Positions 18,177 to 28,086 of a stretch of DNA of 64,000 bases are shown piece by piece. The stretch lies in NCBI GenBank assembly GCA_964552655.1, contig CAZKHG010000013.1, forward strand, positions 1-64,000, read 5' to 3'. The position numbers were made by a program, and so were the translations under genes. Positions within the stretch are counted from its first letter, which is position 1; each line of letters starts with the position of its first letter. The notes below the pieces were generated by a model. That model saw only the letters and a list, made by a program, of their open reading frames with translations. It had not been told where the DNA came from and ran no database searches. Source of the DNA: CAZKHG01 sp964552655. GTDB taxonomy: Bacteria; Bacteroidota; Bacteroidia; Bacteroidales; Tenuifilaceae.

Positions 18177-20975
18177 ATGAAAAAATACATTGGTTTATTT
18201 TTGCCAGCCCTCATTTTGCTGGTTTATTCCTGTTCTAACAAATCGCAGGAGTTGAAGATTGATTACGAAAAATACACCCTTAACAACGGGCTGGAGGTAA
18301 TTCTACATGTAGATAAATCGGATCCTATTGTTGCTTTTGCGGTTCAGTACCATGTAGGTTCGAACCGTGAGAAGACCGGTCGCACCGGTTTTGCCCATCT
18401 TTTTGAACACATGATGTTTCAGCAATCTGAGAACGTTCCCGAAGATCAGTTTTTTAATCTTATTCAGAATGCCGGCGGAACCTTGAATGGTGGAACAGGC
18501 AATGATGCTACAACCTACTTTGAAGTAGTTCCTAAAAATGCCCTTGAAATGGTGTTGTGGATGGAATCTGACCGGATGGGATACATGATTAACACTGTAA
18601 CTACGAAAGCTTTTGCCAATCAACAGAATGTTGTGCAGAACGAAAAAAGGCAACGTGTGGATAACCAACCTTATGGCCATACAGGCTGGGTAATAGGCAA
18701 GGCACTTTATCCCGAAGGACATCCTTACAACTGGCAGGTAATTGGGGAAATGCAGGATTTATTTAACGCTACCATTGCTGATGTTAAGGAATTCCACTCA
18801 AAGTATTACATTCCCAACAATGCCACTGTGGTTTTAGCTGGAGATTTTGACATTGCAGAAGCCAAACAGCTCATTGAAAAATACTTTGGTGAAATTCCAA
18901 AAGGTGCCGATGTTAAAGATCCGGTTCCCATTCCGGCCAATCTTAACGAAACCAAAAAGTTATACCATGAGGATAACTTTGCAAAAGCACCTCAGCTAAC
19001 AATGGTTTGGCCTACTGTGCCACAGTTCCATAAGGATTCATACCCGCTTCAGTACCTCGCACAGCTTCTCTCCGAAGGTAAAAAAGCCCCGATGTACAAA
19101 ATCATTGTTAAGGAGAAAAAGCTCGCATCATCAACCCCAACCTACAATAATAGCCAGGAGATTGCCGGTGAATTCCAGGTTAATATCACCGCATTCCCGG
19201 GAATTAAACTCAATGATGTAGAGCAGGCAGTGTTCGAATCGTTTGATAAGTTTGAGAAGGATGGAATTACCGAAAATGACCTGGAGAGAGTTAAGGCAAG
19301 CCTTGAAACTGAATTTTACAATGGAATTTCCAGCATTTTAGGCAAATCGTTCCAGCTGGCTACCTATAATGAGTATGCTGGTGATCCTTCCTTTTACAAG
19401 AAAGATCTGGCAAGTCTGAAATCAGTTAGCAGAGACGATATCATGAGAGTCTATAATACTTACATAAAAGGAAAACCTTTCGTTGAAACCAGTTTTGTCC
19501 CTAAAGGACAGGTTAACCTTATTGTTGATAATTCGGTTAAAGCCAATGTTGTAGAAGAGGACATCACCAAAGCGACAGAGGTAAAACTTACCAATATTCC
19601 AGATGAGAAAATTGAGAAAACCAGAACTAACCTTGACAGATCAATTATGCCTGCTCTGGGTGAAGATCCCAAGCTAAACCTGCCTCAAATTTGGGACACC
19701 AAATTAGCCAACGGTATGAGGGTGTATGGTATAGAGCAGAATGAGCTGCCAATTGTACAGTTTGATATAGTAATAAAGGGTGGCCATTATCTGGATAAAA
19801 TGGAAAAACCCGGCGTGGCTTATCTTGTTGCACAAGTGCTTAATCAGGGTACAAAAAATAAAACCCCCGAGCAGCTTGAGGAGGAGATTGAAATGCTCGG
19901 AGCACGAATTTGGGTGAATGCAGATAATAATGATATAGCAATTAGTGCAAATACGCTATCACGAAACTTCGATAAAACATTGGCGCTTGTTCAGGAGATG
20001 GTTTTAGAACCACGCTGGGATTCTGTGGAGTTTAACCTGGCTAAAATAAGCGCATTAAACAGGATCAGAAGAAGCAAAGCAAACCCGGGCTACCTGGCAA
20101 ATAATGAGCTCAATATGCTGGTTTATGGCGATAAGAATATTCTTTCTGTTCCAGTTGAGGGAACCGAAGAATCGGTTTCTTCTATATCCATTGACGACCT
20201 GAAAGAGTTTTACAACAGCTACTTTTCCCCTGCAGTTGCCGATTTTCATATTGCCGGTAATATTAAACAGGAAAAAGTACTTAACGCATTGATAGGACTT
20301 GAAAAGAATTGGGTTGAAAAAGAGGTTAAGTTTCCGGAATACCAGCTGCCTGCCCAACCTCAAAAATCAAAGATTTACCTGGTGGATGTACCAGGGGCGT
20401 TTCAATCAGTTATAAACATTGGTGCTCTTTCAATCCCGGCAACAAACCCCGATTTTTACCCTGTTCAGGTTATGAACTATAAACTTGGTGGCTCATTTAG
20501 CGGGAAAGTTAACCTGGTGCTCAGGGAGGAGAAAGGATATACCTATGGTGCTCGTACAGGTTTTAGCGGGAATGAGTATGCCGGGATCTTTTCTGCCAAC
20601 TCTAGTGTAAGATCATCAGCCACTGCCGAATCTGTAAAGATTTTCAAGGATATCATGACTGATTATCGCAACGGGATTACAGATGAGGAGCTGACTTTTA
20701 CTAAGAATGCCTTGTTGAAGTCAAATGCCCGCCGGTTTGAAACATTAAGGTCGTTAATAGGAATGCTACAGGATATTAGCGCCTATAATAAACCAAAAGA
20801 CTATGTGAAACAGGAAGAAAGCGTAATTACCAATATGACAAATGAGCAGATAAAGGAGTTGGCACAGAAGTACATCAACCCTGAAAAGATGTACTACGTT
20901 GTGGCTGGCGATGCAAAAACACAGGTTCCTGAGTTGAAAAAGTTAAAAATTGGCGAAATCGAGGTGATTAAATAA
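18177..20975 (+). CDS. M16-family zinc metalloprotease, tandem-domain lipoprotein
   Basis: A pitrilysin-type peptidase of 932 residues made of two M16 halves. The N-terminal half is catalytic: the inverted zinc motif HLFEH (H74, E77, H78) and the third ligand in NEKRQR (E156), 78 residues on, as in pitrilysin. The C-terminal half lacks HxxEH but keeps the R/Y pair region (GYTYGAR), as expected for the inactive partner half. A lipobox (LVYSC, C19) anchors it in the envelope. Such proteins degrade peptides in the periplasm or at the outer membrane. It is followed by a strong terminator and stands alone. Confidence 0.92.
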   Translation: MKKYIGLFLPALILLVYSCSNKSQELKIDYEKYTLNNGLEVILHVDKSDPIVAFAVQYHVGSNREKTGRTGFAHLFEHMMFQQSENVPEDQFFNLIQNAGGTLNGGTGNDATTYFEVVPKNALEMVLWMESDRMGYMINTVTTKAFANQQNVVQNEKRQRVDNQPYGHTGWVIGKALYPEGHPYNWQVIGEMQDLFNATIADVKEFHSKYYIPNNATVVLAGDFDIAEAKQLIEKYFGEIPKGADVKDPVPIPANLNETKKLYHEDNFAKAPQLTMVWPTVPQFHKDSYPLQYLAQLLSEGKKAPMYKIIVKEKKLASSTPTYNNSQEIAGEFQVNITAFPGIKLNDVEQAVFESFDKFEKDGITENDLERVKASLETEFYNGISSILGKSFQLATYNEYAGDPSFYKKDLASLKSVSRDDIMRVYNTYIKGKPFVETSFVPKGQVNLIVDNSVKANVVEEDITKATEVKLTNIPDEKIEKTRTNLDRSIMPALGEDPKLNLPQIWDTKLANGMRVYGIEQNELPIVQFDIVIKGGHYLDKMEKPGVAYLVAQVLNQGTKNKTPEQLEEEIEMLGARIWVNADNNDIAISANTLSRNFDKTLALVQEMVLEPRWDSVEFNLAKISALNRIRRSKANPGYLANNELNMLVYGDKNILSVPVEGTEESVSSISIDDLKEFYNSYFSPAVADFHIAGNIKQEKVLNALIGLEKNWVEKEVKFPEYQLPAQPQKSKIYLVDVPGAFQSVINIGALSIPATNPDFYPVQVMNYKLGGSFSGKVNLVLREEKGYTYGARTGFSGNEYAGIFSANSSVRSSATAESVKIFKDIMTDYRNGITDEELTFTKNALLKSNARRFETLRSLIGMLQDISAYNKPKDYVKQEESVITNMTNEQIKELAQKYINPEKMYYVVAGDAKTQVPELKKLKIGEIEVIK

Positions 20976-20997
20976 ATAGATAATAAACCACTATTTA

Positions 20998-21030
20998 CCC
21001 CATCAACTTTTTTTGTTGATGGGGTTTTTT
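20998..21030 (+). terminator. Intrinsic terminator of the M16 protease gene
   Basis: Perfect 10-bp stem CCCCATCAAC / GTTGATGGGG (20998-21007, 21015-21024) with a T7 loop, followed by TTTTTT. Located 22 bp past the stop codon. Confidence 0.9.
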
Positions 21031-21194
21031 AATTTGATGATGAATCTCATCTTATGGTAAGATTATGAATGTCAATTCAATACAAATAATTATTAAAACT
21101 CCCTTAATTTTTTTATAACAATTTTGGGATGTTACGTATATGGTTGTGTGAAACATATTTTTAATTAATAATTTTTTCTTAGAGGGGTAGATTA

Positions 21195-21812
21195 ATGCAG
21201 AGATTTCAGCCAGTGGTAATTACACGTTCTTACCGTTTACTAAACATCCAACTTCAACGCTCAGGTTTTTACAGTTTCCTTTACAAAAATATAATCAACC
21301 TAATCCTTACAGTAGGTATTTTATTAATCCTGTTCATCTTGTTGAATAAGTATATTGTTGATTTTAAAGATTTTATTGAAACAGGCATTGGTAGCATCAA
21401 TTCATACCTCGTTTTTGGCAGCTACTATGTTTCGCAATCTTTTTTTGGGTTTTTGCCCACCAATATTTTTGTAATCTGGATAGATACTTTTAAACACCCG
21501 GCTGCAATGCTGCTGGTGTTGTCATTGTTATCTTACGCCGGTGGTATTACCTCCTACCTGATTGGTTTCTATGCCGGGAACAACAAGATAATCAGGAGGG
21601 TTGTGGATGGACATAAGTTGAATATTCCTGAAAAAGCAAATAAATGGGGTGGGCTACTGGTAATGATTTCTGCTATATTCCCATTGCCCTTTTCGCTGGT
21701 TTGCGTTTCGTCAGGTATTGTTCGACTGCCAATTCAGAACTTCATGTTTTGGTCACTTGCCAGAATTCCTAAGTTTTTTCTGTTAGCATGGTTGATGCAC
21801 CTGGTGTTGTAA
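21195..21812 (+). CDS. VTT/DedA-like inner-membrane protein
   Basis: A 205-residue integral membrane protein with about four to five hydrophobic segments. The middle (LLSYAGGITSYLIGFYAG) and the C-terminal part (AIFPLPFSLVCVSSGIVRLP) resemble the VTT/SNARE-associated Golgi (DedA-like) fold, particularly short YqaA-type proteins. Relatives are linked to membrane lipid (undecaprenyl phosphate or phospholipid) translocation; no role can be assigned here. The N-terminal 25 residues are basic and cytoplasmic. It converges on gldG across about 120 bp with no clear terminator. Confidence 0.7.
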   Translation: MQRFQPVVITRSYRLLNIQLQRSGFYSFLYKNIINLILTVGILLILFILLNKYIVDFKDFIETGIGSINSYLVFGSYYVSQSFFGFLPTNIFVIWIDTFKHPAAMLLVLSLLSYAGGITSYLIGFYAGNNKIIRRVVDGHKLNIPEKANKWGGLLVMISAIFPLPFSLVCVSSGIVRLPIQNFMFWSLARIPKFFLLAWLMHLVL

Positions 21813-21933
21813 TTCTGACTTGATTTGATAGCAAAGAAACAAGGTTGATGGGAAATGGTAAAGTTCATTGGATTTAAAAACATTAAATCTTTTGGGCCAT
21901 CAGCTTTGAATTTTGATTAATGGGTGAATCCAG

Positions 21934-23631
21934 TCAAGAATACCTTTTCTTTCTATAAATTACCCAGGCTAAGCCTCCAATTATCAGGATTATAGAAGGA
22001 AGAATGGTGTTAATCAGTTGCCATTTAATCCTCGATTCTAGCACTTTCTTTTTATCAAGCATTCTCAGCTTAAAATCCCGGTTACGAAGGTTTAAAATTC
22101 CGGTATCATCATTAAGATACTTTACCATGTTCATCACAAGGTCTTTATTGCCAAAAGTTTGATTTGAATACCTGTCAAACCCCAGTGGTGTAACGTATGC
22201 TCCATCGGGTCTTCTCCTTACATCATTCCTTATTATGTCGGCATCGGAAACCACAATCATTCTGGTTTTTAGACTTTTCTGTGAGAAATGGAACGGGTTT
22301 CCATGGTTGTACAATGAGAGCGGTCGGTTAATAAATACCGATTCGAATGTTCCTTCAAGAAGCACAGCAACCGGAGCAAATGCGATATTAAAATCTCTTT
22401 CCAGCGGACTGCTCTTAATCTGTTCCAGGTTAACAAAAAGAGGAACTTGAAGTAATCTGCTATACTGAGAGGTTGTAAGCAGTATTTTTTTATGTATTTT
22501 ACCATCACCACCAACTGTATCAATTGGGCTGATAAATTGTGATTTGATTAAGTTGATATTCCGGGTAATTGGGTCTTTTGAAGATGGTATAAGTAAAGGG
22601 TAGTAAACCCAGGGTGCAGGGACAAACCTGGGGGTTTGGCCTGATAGCGCAACATTCACTGGAATAAAAGCGCACTGCATATCCTGTATGAGTTTGTAGT
22701 TTAGCCTAACCCCATAACGGAAAAGCATATCATCCAGGTTGATATCATTTGCATAAGCCAGGGTAGTCGATCCTTTCGATAAGCTATCAATGCTTACTTT
22801 TACTGGGTCAATAAACCATAGAACTTTTCCTCCGTTCATTATATATTGATCGATAGCCAGCTTGTCTTCCTCTGAATATTCTCGGTTTGGTCCGGCAACG
22901 ATTATAAGAGAATATAATTTGAGGGCGTTTATATCCCCGTTTATTTCAATTCGATCTACTTTAAAATATTCTGAGAGACTAAGCTGAATATCTCCTGTTT
23001 CGAATTCATCCAGTTCTCCATGGCCCTGAACGAATGCGAGTTTTGGTAGGCTATCAGTGCTTAGCTTGTGAATTGCATCAACCAGCTTAAATTCAAAATT
23101 TTGTATGGATAGGTTGATGTTCTCATCGCCTGAGAGGTTCGGGTTATTATTCAAAAAATTAAGGGCGATCTCCTTCCCGTTATAATTCAGAAGCGCTCCC
23201 GGGAAGATAAGTTTTTGTGAACTTCCGCCCTTGTCATCTTTTTGTTGGACGTTAGTTGGTTGAATGCCCTTCTCGTAAAGTGCATCAAACACTTTTTTCT
23301 GTTCGTCGGGGTTTGAACTTTTTGATGGGTTTATCAGCTCATAGCTAACTTTCTTGTGGGAGTAAACCCTGAATTCATCGAGAGTTTCTGTGATGGCTTT
23401 TTGCATTCTTTTAAAACCAACTGGCAGATCACCATCAAGAAATATCCTGAGGTAAACCTCATGGTTAAGGCTGGAGAGCTCATTTTTGGTGATATCAGAA
23501 AGGGTGTAACGTTTATCGGATGTTAGATCTATTCTTAGATAATACAAACCCGACAGGTAGCTTAAAACAATAATTCCAACAATAACAATTACCAGTTGGC
23601 CTATATTTCTCTTTCTGGTATCTTTTGACAT
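21934..23631 (-). CDS. gldG: GldG, gliding-motility ABC transporter auxiliary subunit
   Basis: GldG is the extracytoplasmic/auxiliary partner of the GldA-GldF ABC transporter associated with Bacteroidota gliding. The 565 residues have an N-terminal membrane helix (about 10-30), a large soluble domain of the ABC_transp_aux type (VAGPNREYSEEDKLAID, GGKVLWFIDPV), and a C-terminal membrane helix followed by YRKKRYS. It follows gldF by 43 bp. Homologues also occur in non-gliding Bacteroidota, so motility is not implied. The ATPase gldA is not in the window. Confidence 0.9.
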   Translation of the reverse strand: MSKDTRKRNIGQLVIVIVGIIVLSYLSGLYYLRIDLTSDKRYTLSDITKNELSSLNHEVYLRIFLDGDLPVGFKRMQKAITETLDEFRVYSHKKVSYELINPSKSSNPDEQKKVFDALYEKGIQPTNVQQKDDKGGSSQKLIFPGALLNYNGKEIALNFLNNNPNLSGDENINLSIQNFEFKLVDAIHKLSTDSLPKLAFVQGHGELDEFETGDIQLSLSEYFKVDRIEINGDINALKLYSLIIVAGPNREYSEEDKLAIDQYIMNGGKVLWFIDPVKVSIDSLSKGSTTLAYANDINLDDMLFRYGVRLNYKLIQDMQCAFIPVNVALSGQTPRFVPAPWVYYPLLIPSSKDPITRNINLIKSQFISPIDTVGGDGKIHKKILLTTSQYSRLLQVPLFVNLEQIKSSPLERDFNIAFAPVAVLLEGTFESVFINRPLSLYNHGNPFHFSQKSLKTRMIVVSDADIIRNDVRRRPDGAYVTPLGFDRYSNQTFGNKDLVMNMVKYLNDDTGILNLRNRDFKLRMLDKKKVLESRIKWQLINTILPSIILIIGGLAWVIYRKKRYS

Positions 23632-23674
23632 TTATTTGTCTTTTTATTTCTTTATCAATGCTTTAACCGATTGT

Positions 23675-24406
23675 TTACCATTTTCTCGATTGCAGAACTG
23701 TTCTTGTTGCTATCAGAAAAACGAAGGAAAGGCCGAGAAAATAGAGCAGGTCTCTGGTGTCAATTACGCCCCGGCTCATCGAGTTATAGTGTTCGTTAAT
23801 TCCCAGGGTGATGATAAAATATTTCATCCCCGAGAAGGAATTAAGGGTGGCTATCGAATCAAAACCCAGCAAAAAGATAAAGGAAATTACCATGGCTGAG
23901 ATGAATGAAATTATCTGGTTATCAGTTAAACTTGATGCAAAAATTCCAATGGATGCATAAGCTGATGCTAAGAAAAATAATCCGATAAATGATCCCCAGG
24001 TTCCTCCGGTATCAATATTGCCAAACGGATTGCCGAGCAAATAAACAGATAGGTAAAATATCAATGAAGGAATAAGGATTATCAGTATCAAAATAACTGA
24101 AGCAAAATATTTACCCAAAATAATATGAATGTCACTTACAGGTTTTGTAAGGATGAGCTCCAGAGTGCCAGTTTTTTTCTCATCCGAAAAAGCCTTCATG
24201 GTTACGGATGGAACCAGAAACAGGAAAAACCAAGGAGCCAGATTGAAAAAGGGATCAAGGGTTGCGTACCCGTTATCCAGAATATTGAACTGTCCAGGGA
24301 AAACCCATAGAATAAGCCCGAAAAGTATTAGAAAAACCATGGCAGCAATATAACCTGTCAGGCCCGAAAAAAAACTTTTTATCTCCTTAAACGCTATGGC
24401 AATCAT
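23675..24406 (-). CDS. gldF: GldF, ABC transporter permease
   Basis: An ABC-2-type permease of 243 residues with about six transmembrane segments, a FNLAPWFFLFLVPSVTM segment and TLELILTKPVSD, typical of NosY/GldF-type permeases. It should form the membrane channel of the Gld ABC transporter with a GldA ATPase coded elsewhere. Its ATG lies 10 bp past the stop of the SpoIID-like gene, and gldG follows, so the three genes are probably cotranscribed. Confidence 0.9.
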   Translation of the reverse strand: MIAIAFKEIKSFFSGLTGYIAAMVFLILFGLILWVFPGQFNILDNGYATLDPFFNLAPWFFLFLVPSVTMKAFSDEKKTGTLELILTKPVSDIHIILGKYFASVILILIILIPSLIFYLSVYLLGNPFGNIDTGGTWGSFIGLFFLASAYASIGIFASSLTDNQIISFISAMVISFIFLLGFDSIATLNSFSGMKYFIITLGINEHYNSMSRGVIDTRDLLYFLGLSFVFLIATRTVLQSRKW

Positions 24407-24416
24407 TGCTATAACA

Positions 24417-25616
24417 TTAATACCCTTGTTTTGGAATTACACGGGATGTATCAGCTACATCCAGGGAGTCAACAGGTTCTACAACTTTCAGCTCAGAAAA
24501 GTTAACAATCTTGACCCCTTTGTAGTAGTAATTTATTATTTTATCGTATTTCCAACCTCTGCCGGCCATGCTCATTGCCCCTTCCTGGCATAAACCAACG
24601 CCATGCCCATAGCCCCTCCCGGATATTTTTACATTGTTTTTAACCACCTCAACATCAAAAAAGGCTGATCGGAACTTAAAATACTCTCTAATCTGGTTCA
24701 TCGGGATTTTAATATCGGCAATTGTATAGTAAACAGGACGGGTTTTAGAGCTGAAGTTGTATTGCTTAGGATCTTTCACCTTGGCGCTATCTAGACCTTT
24801 AGAGATCAGATATTTAATCCAGCTACTTAATGGCATTCGTACCTCCCAGGTGGCATTTCTGCCTGAAAGGCAGTATTTATCCTCAACGGATTTAAGGTAA
24901 GGCAAAGGTTTAAGCCATACATCTTCGGAGTTTGCAGTCCATCCCCCGCAGTTAGAATGGAATGATGCAGTGATCAGCTGCATTTCCCCATCAACAATAA
25001 CTTGCCCTTTGGTATCCAATGTTGCCTGATAAATGCTCTTGTCAAGCCCCGATTTGCCTTTGTAAGCCTGACAGTGGACCCCATCGCACAGGTTGAACCC
25101 TTCGCCTTGGTGTTTGTTTAGGTGGGCAAGGGCAAATGTTCTGACTATCAGGGATTGGGCTTTATAGAACTCACTCTCTTTCTTTGGCCCGGCCTCCGCT
25201 TCAACAACTACAGCAACATATTTTTCCTGATCAATTAGGTTGAGCGCCATTATTCGCTTGAAATCAACATAAAAGCTAAGGTTGTCGTCATACATTCGGG
25301 CTGGGAAGGAGGGAAGGATTGGCTTAACCCGAATCTCATCCTCGCCGGTTTGCCCTATTAATGTAACCCTCGACCATTTGCCAAGATTAGAGTTGGCATC
25401 CCTTACCAGAATTGAGTCGCCAACCTTGCTCAGGTAAACTATTTGATTTATGGCTAAATTAAGTTCCTTGGTACCATTCATTAACTTGTAACTTCCTTTG
25501 GTTGGCGTAACCAGAATTGTTTGAAGTGATAGTTCATTGAAAATGCTAATGCTGATCTTTTGTGCCGTAGATGCCCAGGCAATCAATACAAGGGAAAAGA
25601 TAATGAGCGATTTCAT
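24417..25616 (-). CDS. SpoIID/LytB-domain exported protein
   Basis: A 399-residue protein with a Sec signal peptide (residues 1-18) and a SpoIID domain. The domain shows YVAVVVEAEAG, the LIVRTFAL alignment with SpoIID AARTYA, a TASFHSNCGGWTANSEDVW segment, and the terminal GRGYGHGVGLCQEGAMSMA motif that is diagnostic of the family. In Bacillus SpoIID is a lytic transglycosylase acting on denuded glycan strands; the Bacteroidota versions are less studied. Its ATG overlaps the lpxB stop by 4 bp (ATGA), indicating translational coupling. Confidence 0.88.
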   Translation of the reverse strand: MKSLIIFSLVLIAWASTAQKISISIFNELSLQTILVTPTKGSYKLMNGTKELNLAINQIVYLSKVGDSILVRDANSNLGKWSRVTLIGQTGEDEIRVKPILPSFPARMYDDNLSFYVDFKRIMALNLIDQEKYVAVVVEAEAGPKKESEFYKAQSLIVRTFALAHLNKHQGEGFNLCDGVHCQAYKGKSGLDKSIYQATLDTKGQVIVDGEMQLITASFHSNCGGWTANSEDVWLKPLPYLKSVEDKYCLSGRNATWEVRMPLSSWIKYLISKGLDSAKVKDPKQYNFSSKTRPVYYTIADIKIPMNQIREYFKFRSAFFDVEVVKNNVKISGRGYGHGVGLCQEGAMSMAGRGWKYDKIINYYYKGVKIVNFSELKVVEPVDSLDVADTSRVIPKQGY

Positions 25617-26755
25617 TGTTGATTTGGTTGTTTTTGTTGATTAAGTAAGGATACAATTTTTGCACCAACTCTTGCAGATGTGCCTTTTTTGCCCAGCATA
25701 TCATTTAGTAAAGTAAAATCAGCAAGCATCTCCTCACGTTTTGGTTCTCCGGGTAATAGTTTTCTAGTCTCTTGTATCAGATTTTTAGTATTCAGGTCGT
25801 ATTGTTTCAACTCCTTTACTACTTCTCTTCCCATTATTAGGTTTACCAAAGAGATGTATTTAACTTTGATAACCATCCATGCGATGAGCATGGAGAAAAA
25901 GCCACCCCTATAACAAACAACCTCTGGTGTTTTTAGCATGGCCGTTTCCAGTGTGGCTGTTCCTGAAGTAACCAGGGCTAAAGTGCTGTTTTTTATCAGC
26001 TGATAGGTCTGGTTAAAAACCAGGGAAACAGGTAACCCTTTTTTAATGTGTTTATTATATACCTCTGGCTTGAGGGAAGGAGCACCTGCTATTACAAACT
26101 GGTATTCCGGAAACTCTACAACCAGTTTTAGCATTTGGGGCAGGTTATACTTAATTTCCTGTTTACGACTTCCGGCTACGAGTGCGATTATTGGTTTATC
26201 CATTAGTTTATTAACTTCAATAAAATCGCCAAAAGACTTAATTTTTAGCCCACCGGCAATCGAATCGGTTAAAGGATTTCCCTCATAAATCACATCAATA
26301 CCATGTTTTTTAAAGTAATCAATTTCGAAAGGGAATATGACAAAAAGCTGATCTACATATTTTTTCAACACTTTTACTCTTGATTCTCTCCAGGCCCAAA
26401 CCTTTGGGGCGATATAGTAAAAAACTTTGAACCCCGATCGTTTGGCAAATTTTGCCATCCTGAGGTTAAACCCGGGGTAATCAACCAGTATCACCACATC
26501 GGGTTTGTAGCTGAGAATATCCGATTTGCAGGATTTGAAATTTTTTGAGATGGTTCCAAGGTTTTGTAAAACCTCAATAAAACCCATAAAAGCCATATCA
26601 CGGTAATGCTTAACCAACACACCCCCCTGGGCTTTCATCAGATCCCCCCCAAAATACCTGAAATCGGCACTTTGATCACATTTTTTAATCCCTTGCATCA
26701 GGTTGGATGCATGAAGATCGCCTGATGCTTCGCCTGCAATGATGTAATACTTCAT
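25613..26755 (-). CDS. lpxB: Lipid-A-disaccharide synthase
   Basis: LpxB condenses UDP-2,3-diacylglucosamine with lipid X to form the lipid A disaccharide at the inner membrane (GT19). The 380 residues begin with MKYYIIAGEASGDLHASNLM, the universal LpxB start, and include VDYPGFNLRMAK, IAPKVWAWRESRV, and the donor-site segment LVTSGTATLETAM. It confirms a lipid-A-bearing outer membrane. It sits between a small membrane protein and the SpoIID-like gene in a run of six minus-strand genes. Confidence 0.96.
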   Translation of the reverse strand: MKYYIIAGEASGDLHASNLMQGIKKCDQSADFRYFGGDLMKAQGGVLVKHYRDMAFMGFIEVLQNLGTISKNFKSCKSDILSYKPDVVILVDYPGFNLRMAKFAKRSGFKVFYYIAPKVWAWRESRVKVLKKYVDQLFVIFPFEIDYFKKHGIDVIYEGNPLTDSIAGGLKIKSFGDFIEVNKLMDKPIIALVAGSRKQEIKYNLPQMLKLVVEFPEYQFVIAGAPSLKPEVYNKHIKKGLPVSLVFNQTYQLIKNSTLALVTSGTATLETAMLKTPEVVCYRGGFFSMLIAWMVIKVKYISLVNLIMGREVVKELKQYDLNTKNLIQETRKLLPGEPKREEMLADFTLLNDMLGKKGTSARVGAKIVSLLNQQKQPNQQ

Positions 26756-26781
26756 CTTTTTACTGAACCGAAAAAATTTCG

Positions 26782-27075
26782 TTAGAAGAATATTTTGATG
26801 GCAAAAACCAATATGGCGTAGCCAACTGTGGCGCCAAGTACTCCTTTTGCCGATCGCAATTTATTTGTCCATATAAAAATAAAGAAAATTGCCAGGTTTG
26901 CAACTACTGCTATACTAACCACCCGGGTGAAAATTTTTTGTAGCCAGATAATTTCGAAAAAAGATGAAAAACTTTCGCCGGGATAGCTGAATAGAAAAAT
27001 TGCATATAGCGCAATTAGAGGCGCTATAACCCCGAGTACAGTGCCAAGCCAAAGATTGTCAAATTTTTGTTGCAT
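26782..27075 (-). CDS. Small membrane protein between surE and lpxB
   Basis: A 97-residue hydrophobic protein with three transmembrane segments (about 10-30, 48-68, 75-95). I do not recognise a family. It overlaps the end of surE by 17 bp and precedes lpxB by 26 bp, so it is translated in the same operon. The tight spacing suggests a conserved membrane accessory function; that is inference. Confidence 0.75.
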   Translation of the reverse strand: MQQKFDNLWLGTVLGVIAPLIALYAIFLFSYPGESFSSFFEIIWLQKIFTRVVSIAVVANLAIFFIFIWTNKLRSAKGVLGATVGYAILVFAIKIFF

Positions 27076-27877
27076 GGGTTTGTCTATTGGTTGAAGAAAT
27101 CCAACTTTTTATTTTGTCGATCTCCTTGTATGCAGTTATATCAATAGAAATGGGTACAATGGATATATAACCATTGTTAAGTGCCCATTCGTCGGTATCG
27201 GTTGCCTCTGGTTCTTCGTTATGAAAATACCCGGTTAGCCAAAAGTAGTCTTGCCCGCGTGGATCTGTTCTTTTCTCAAATTCTTCCTTCCATGTTGCCT
27301 TGTTCTGGCGACATACTCTTATCCCTTTTATTTCATCGGTTTTTAAAACAGGGAAGTTAACATTCAGACAAGTTCCTTTGGTTAAGCCATTTAACAGGGT
27401 GTTTTCAACAATTGTTTGCCCAAATTTTACTGATGCAGAAAAGTCGGGGTTTGAGGCGTAATCAAGAATGGAGAAACCAATCGAAGGTACTCCATAAAGA
27501 CATCCCTCAATAGTGGCAGCCATTGTTCCGGAATAGAAAACGCTTACCGAAGAATTTGACCCATGATTGATCCCAGAAACAATCAAATCCGGTAGGGTTT
27601 TGAAAAGCTGATTGATGGCAAGTTTAACACAATCAACCGGGGTCCCGTTAACCGAGTAAAAATCAACATCATCGTTTCGGCTATGTTTTTTCAGTCGTAA
27701 AGGTGTTTTAATGGTTATCGCATGAGACATGCCGGAATTACCCTCATCAGGGGCAACTACTACTATTCTTCCGTAAGGTTTAACTATATCGATCAACGCC
27801 TCCAAACCAGCAGCTCTATATCCATCATCATTGGTAACAAGAATTACAGGAAGCCTCTCTTTACTATTCTCCATCAC
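27059..27877 (-). CDS. surE: 5'/3'-nucleotidase SurE
   Basis: SurE is a metal-dependent nucleoside monophosphatase of the cytoplasm, often linked to survival in stationary phase. The 272 residues begin with the defining VTNDDGYRAAG motif (metal-binding DD) and contain VVVAPDEGNSGMSHAIT and SGINHGSNSS, which bind the phosphate and metal. Either of the first two methionines may be the start. It is the first gene of the surE-lpxB-spoIID-gldFG run, with a -7 box just upstream. Confidence 0.95.
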   Translation of the reverse strand: MMENSKERLPVILVTNDDGYRAAGLEALIDIVKPYGRIVVVAPDEGNSGMSHAITIKTPLRLKKHSRNDDVDFYSVNGTPVDCVKLAINQLFKTLPDLIVSGINHGSNSSVSVFYSGTMAATIEGCLYGVPSIGFSILDYASNPDFSASVKFGQTIVENTLLNGLTKGTCLNVNFPVLKTDEIKGIRVCRQNKATWKEEFEKRTDPRGQDYFWLTGYFHNEEPEATDTDEWALNNGYISIVPISIDITAYKEIDKIKSWISSTNRQTHATKI

Positions 27878-27894
27878 ATATGTATTTTGAAAGG

Positions 27895-27902
27895 CAAAGA
27901 TA
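27895..27902 (-). promoter_or_regulatory. -7 box of the surE operon
   Basis: On the minus strand this reads TATCTTTG, matching TAnnTTTG, about 18 bp before the surE start. No good TTTG at -33 is visible, so this is a tentative call. Confidence 0.4.
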
Positions 27903-28049
27903 TTAAATAATGTAAAATGAATAATCTAAATTTAATAATGATGATTGATAAGGGGTTAAAAGAAGTTAAATGGATTAAAACCCATAACTTGCTTTACTTA
28001 AAAATTTGCACATTAGATTTTCCAAAATGAAATGGTACTCTTTTTTTCT

Positions 28050-28057
28050 TAATTTTG
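28050..28057 (+). promoter_or_regulatory. -7 box of pheT
   Basis: TAATTTTG is a perfect TAnnTTTG, 29 bp before the pheT ATG. The -33 element is not obvious at the usual spacing. Confidence 0.45.
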
Positions 28058-28086
28058 CTACCTTATTAAGATAAAGGATATAAAAA

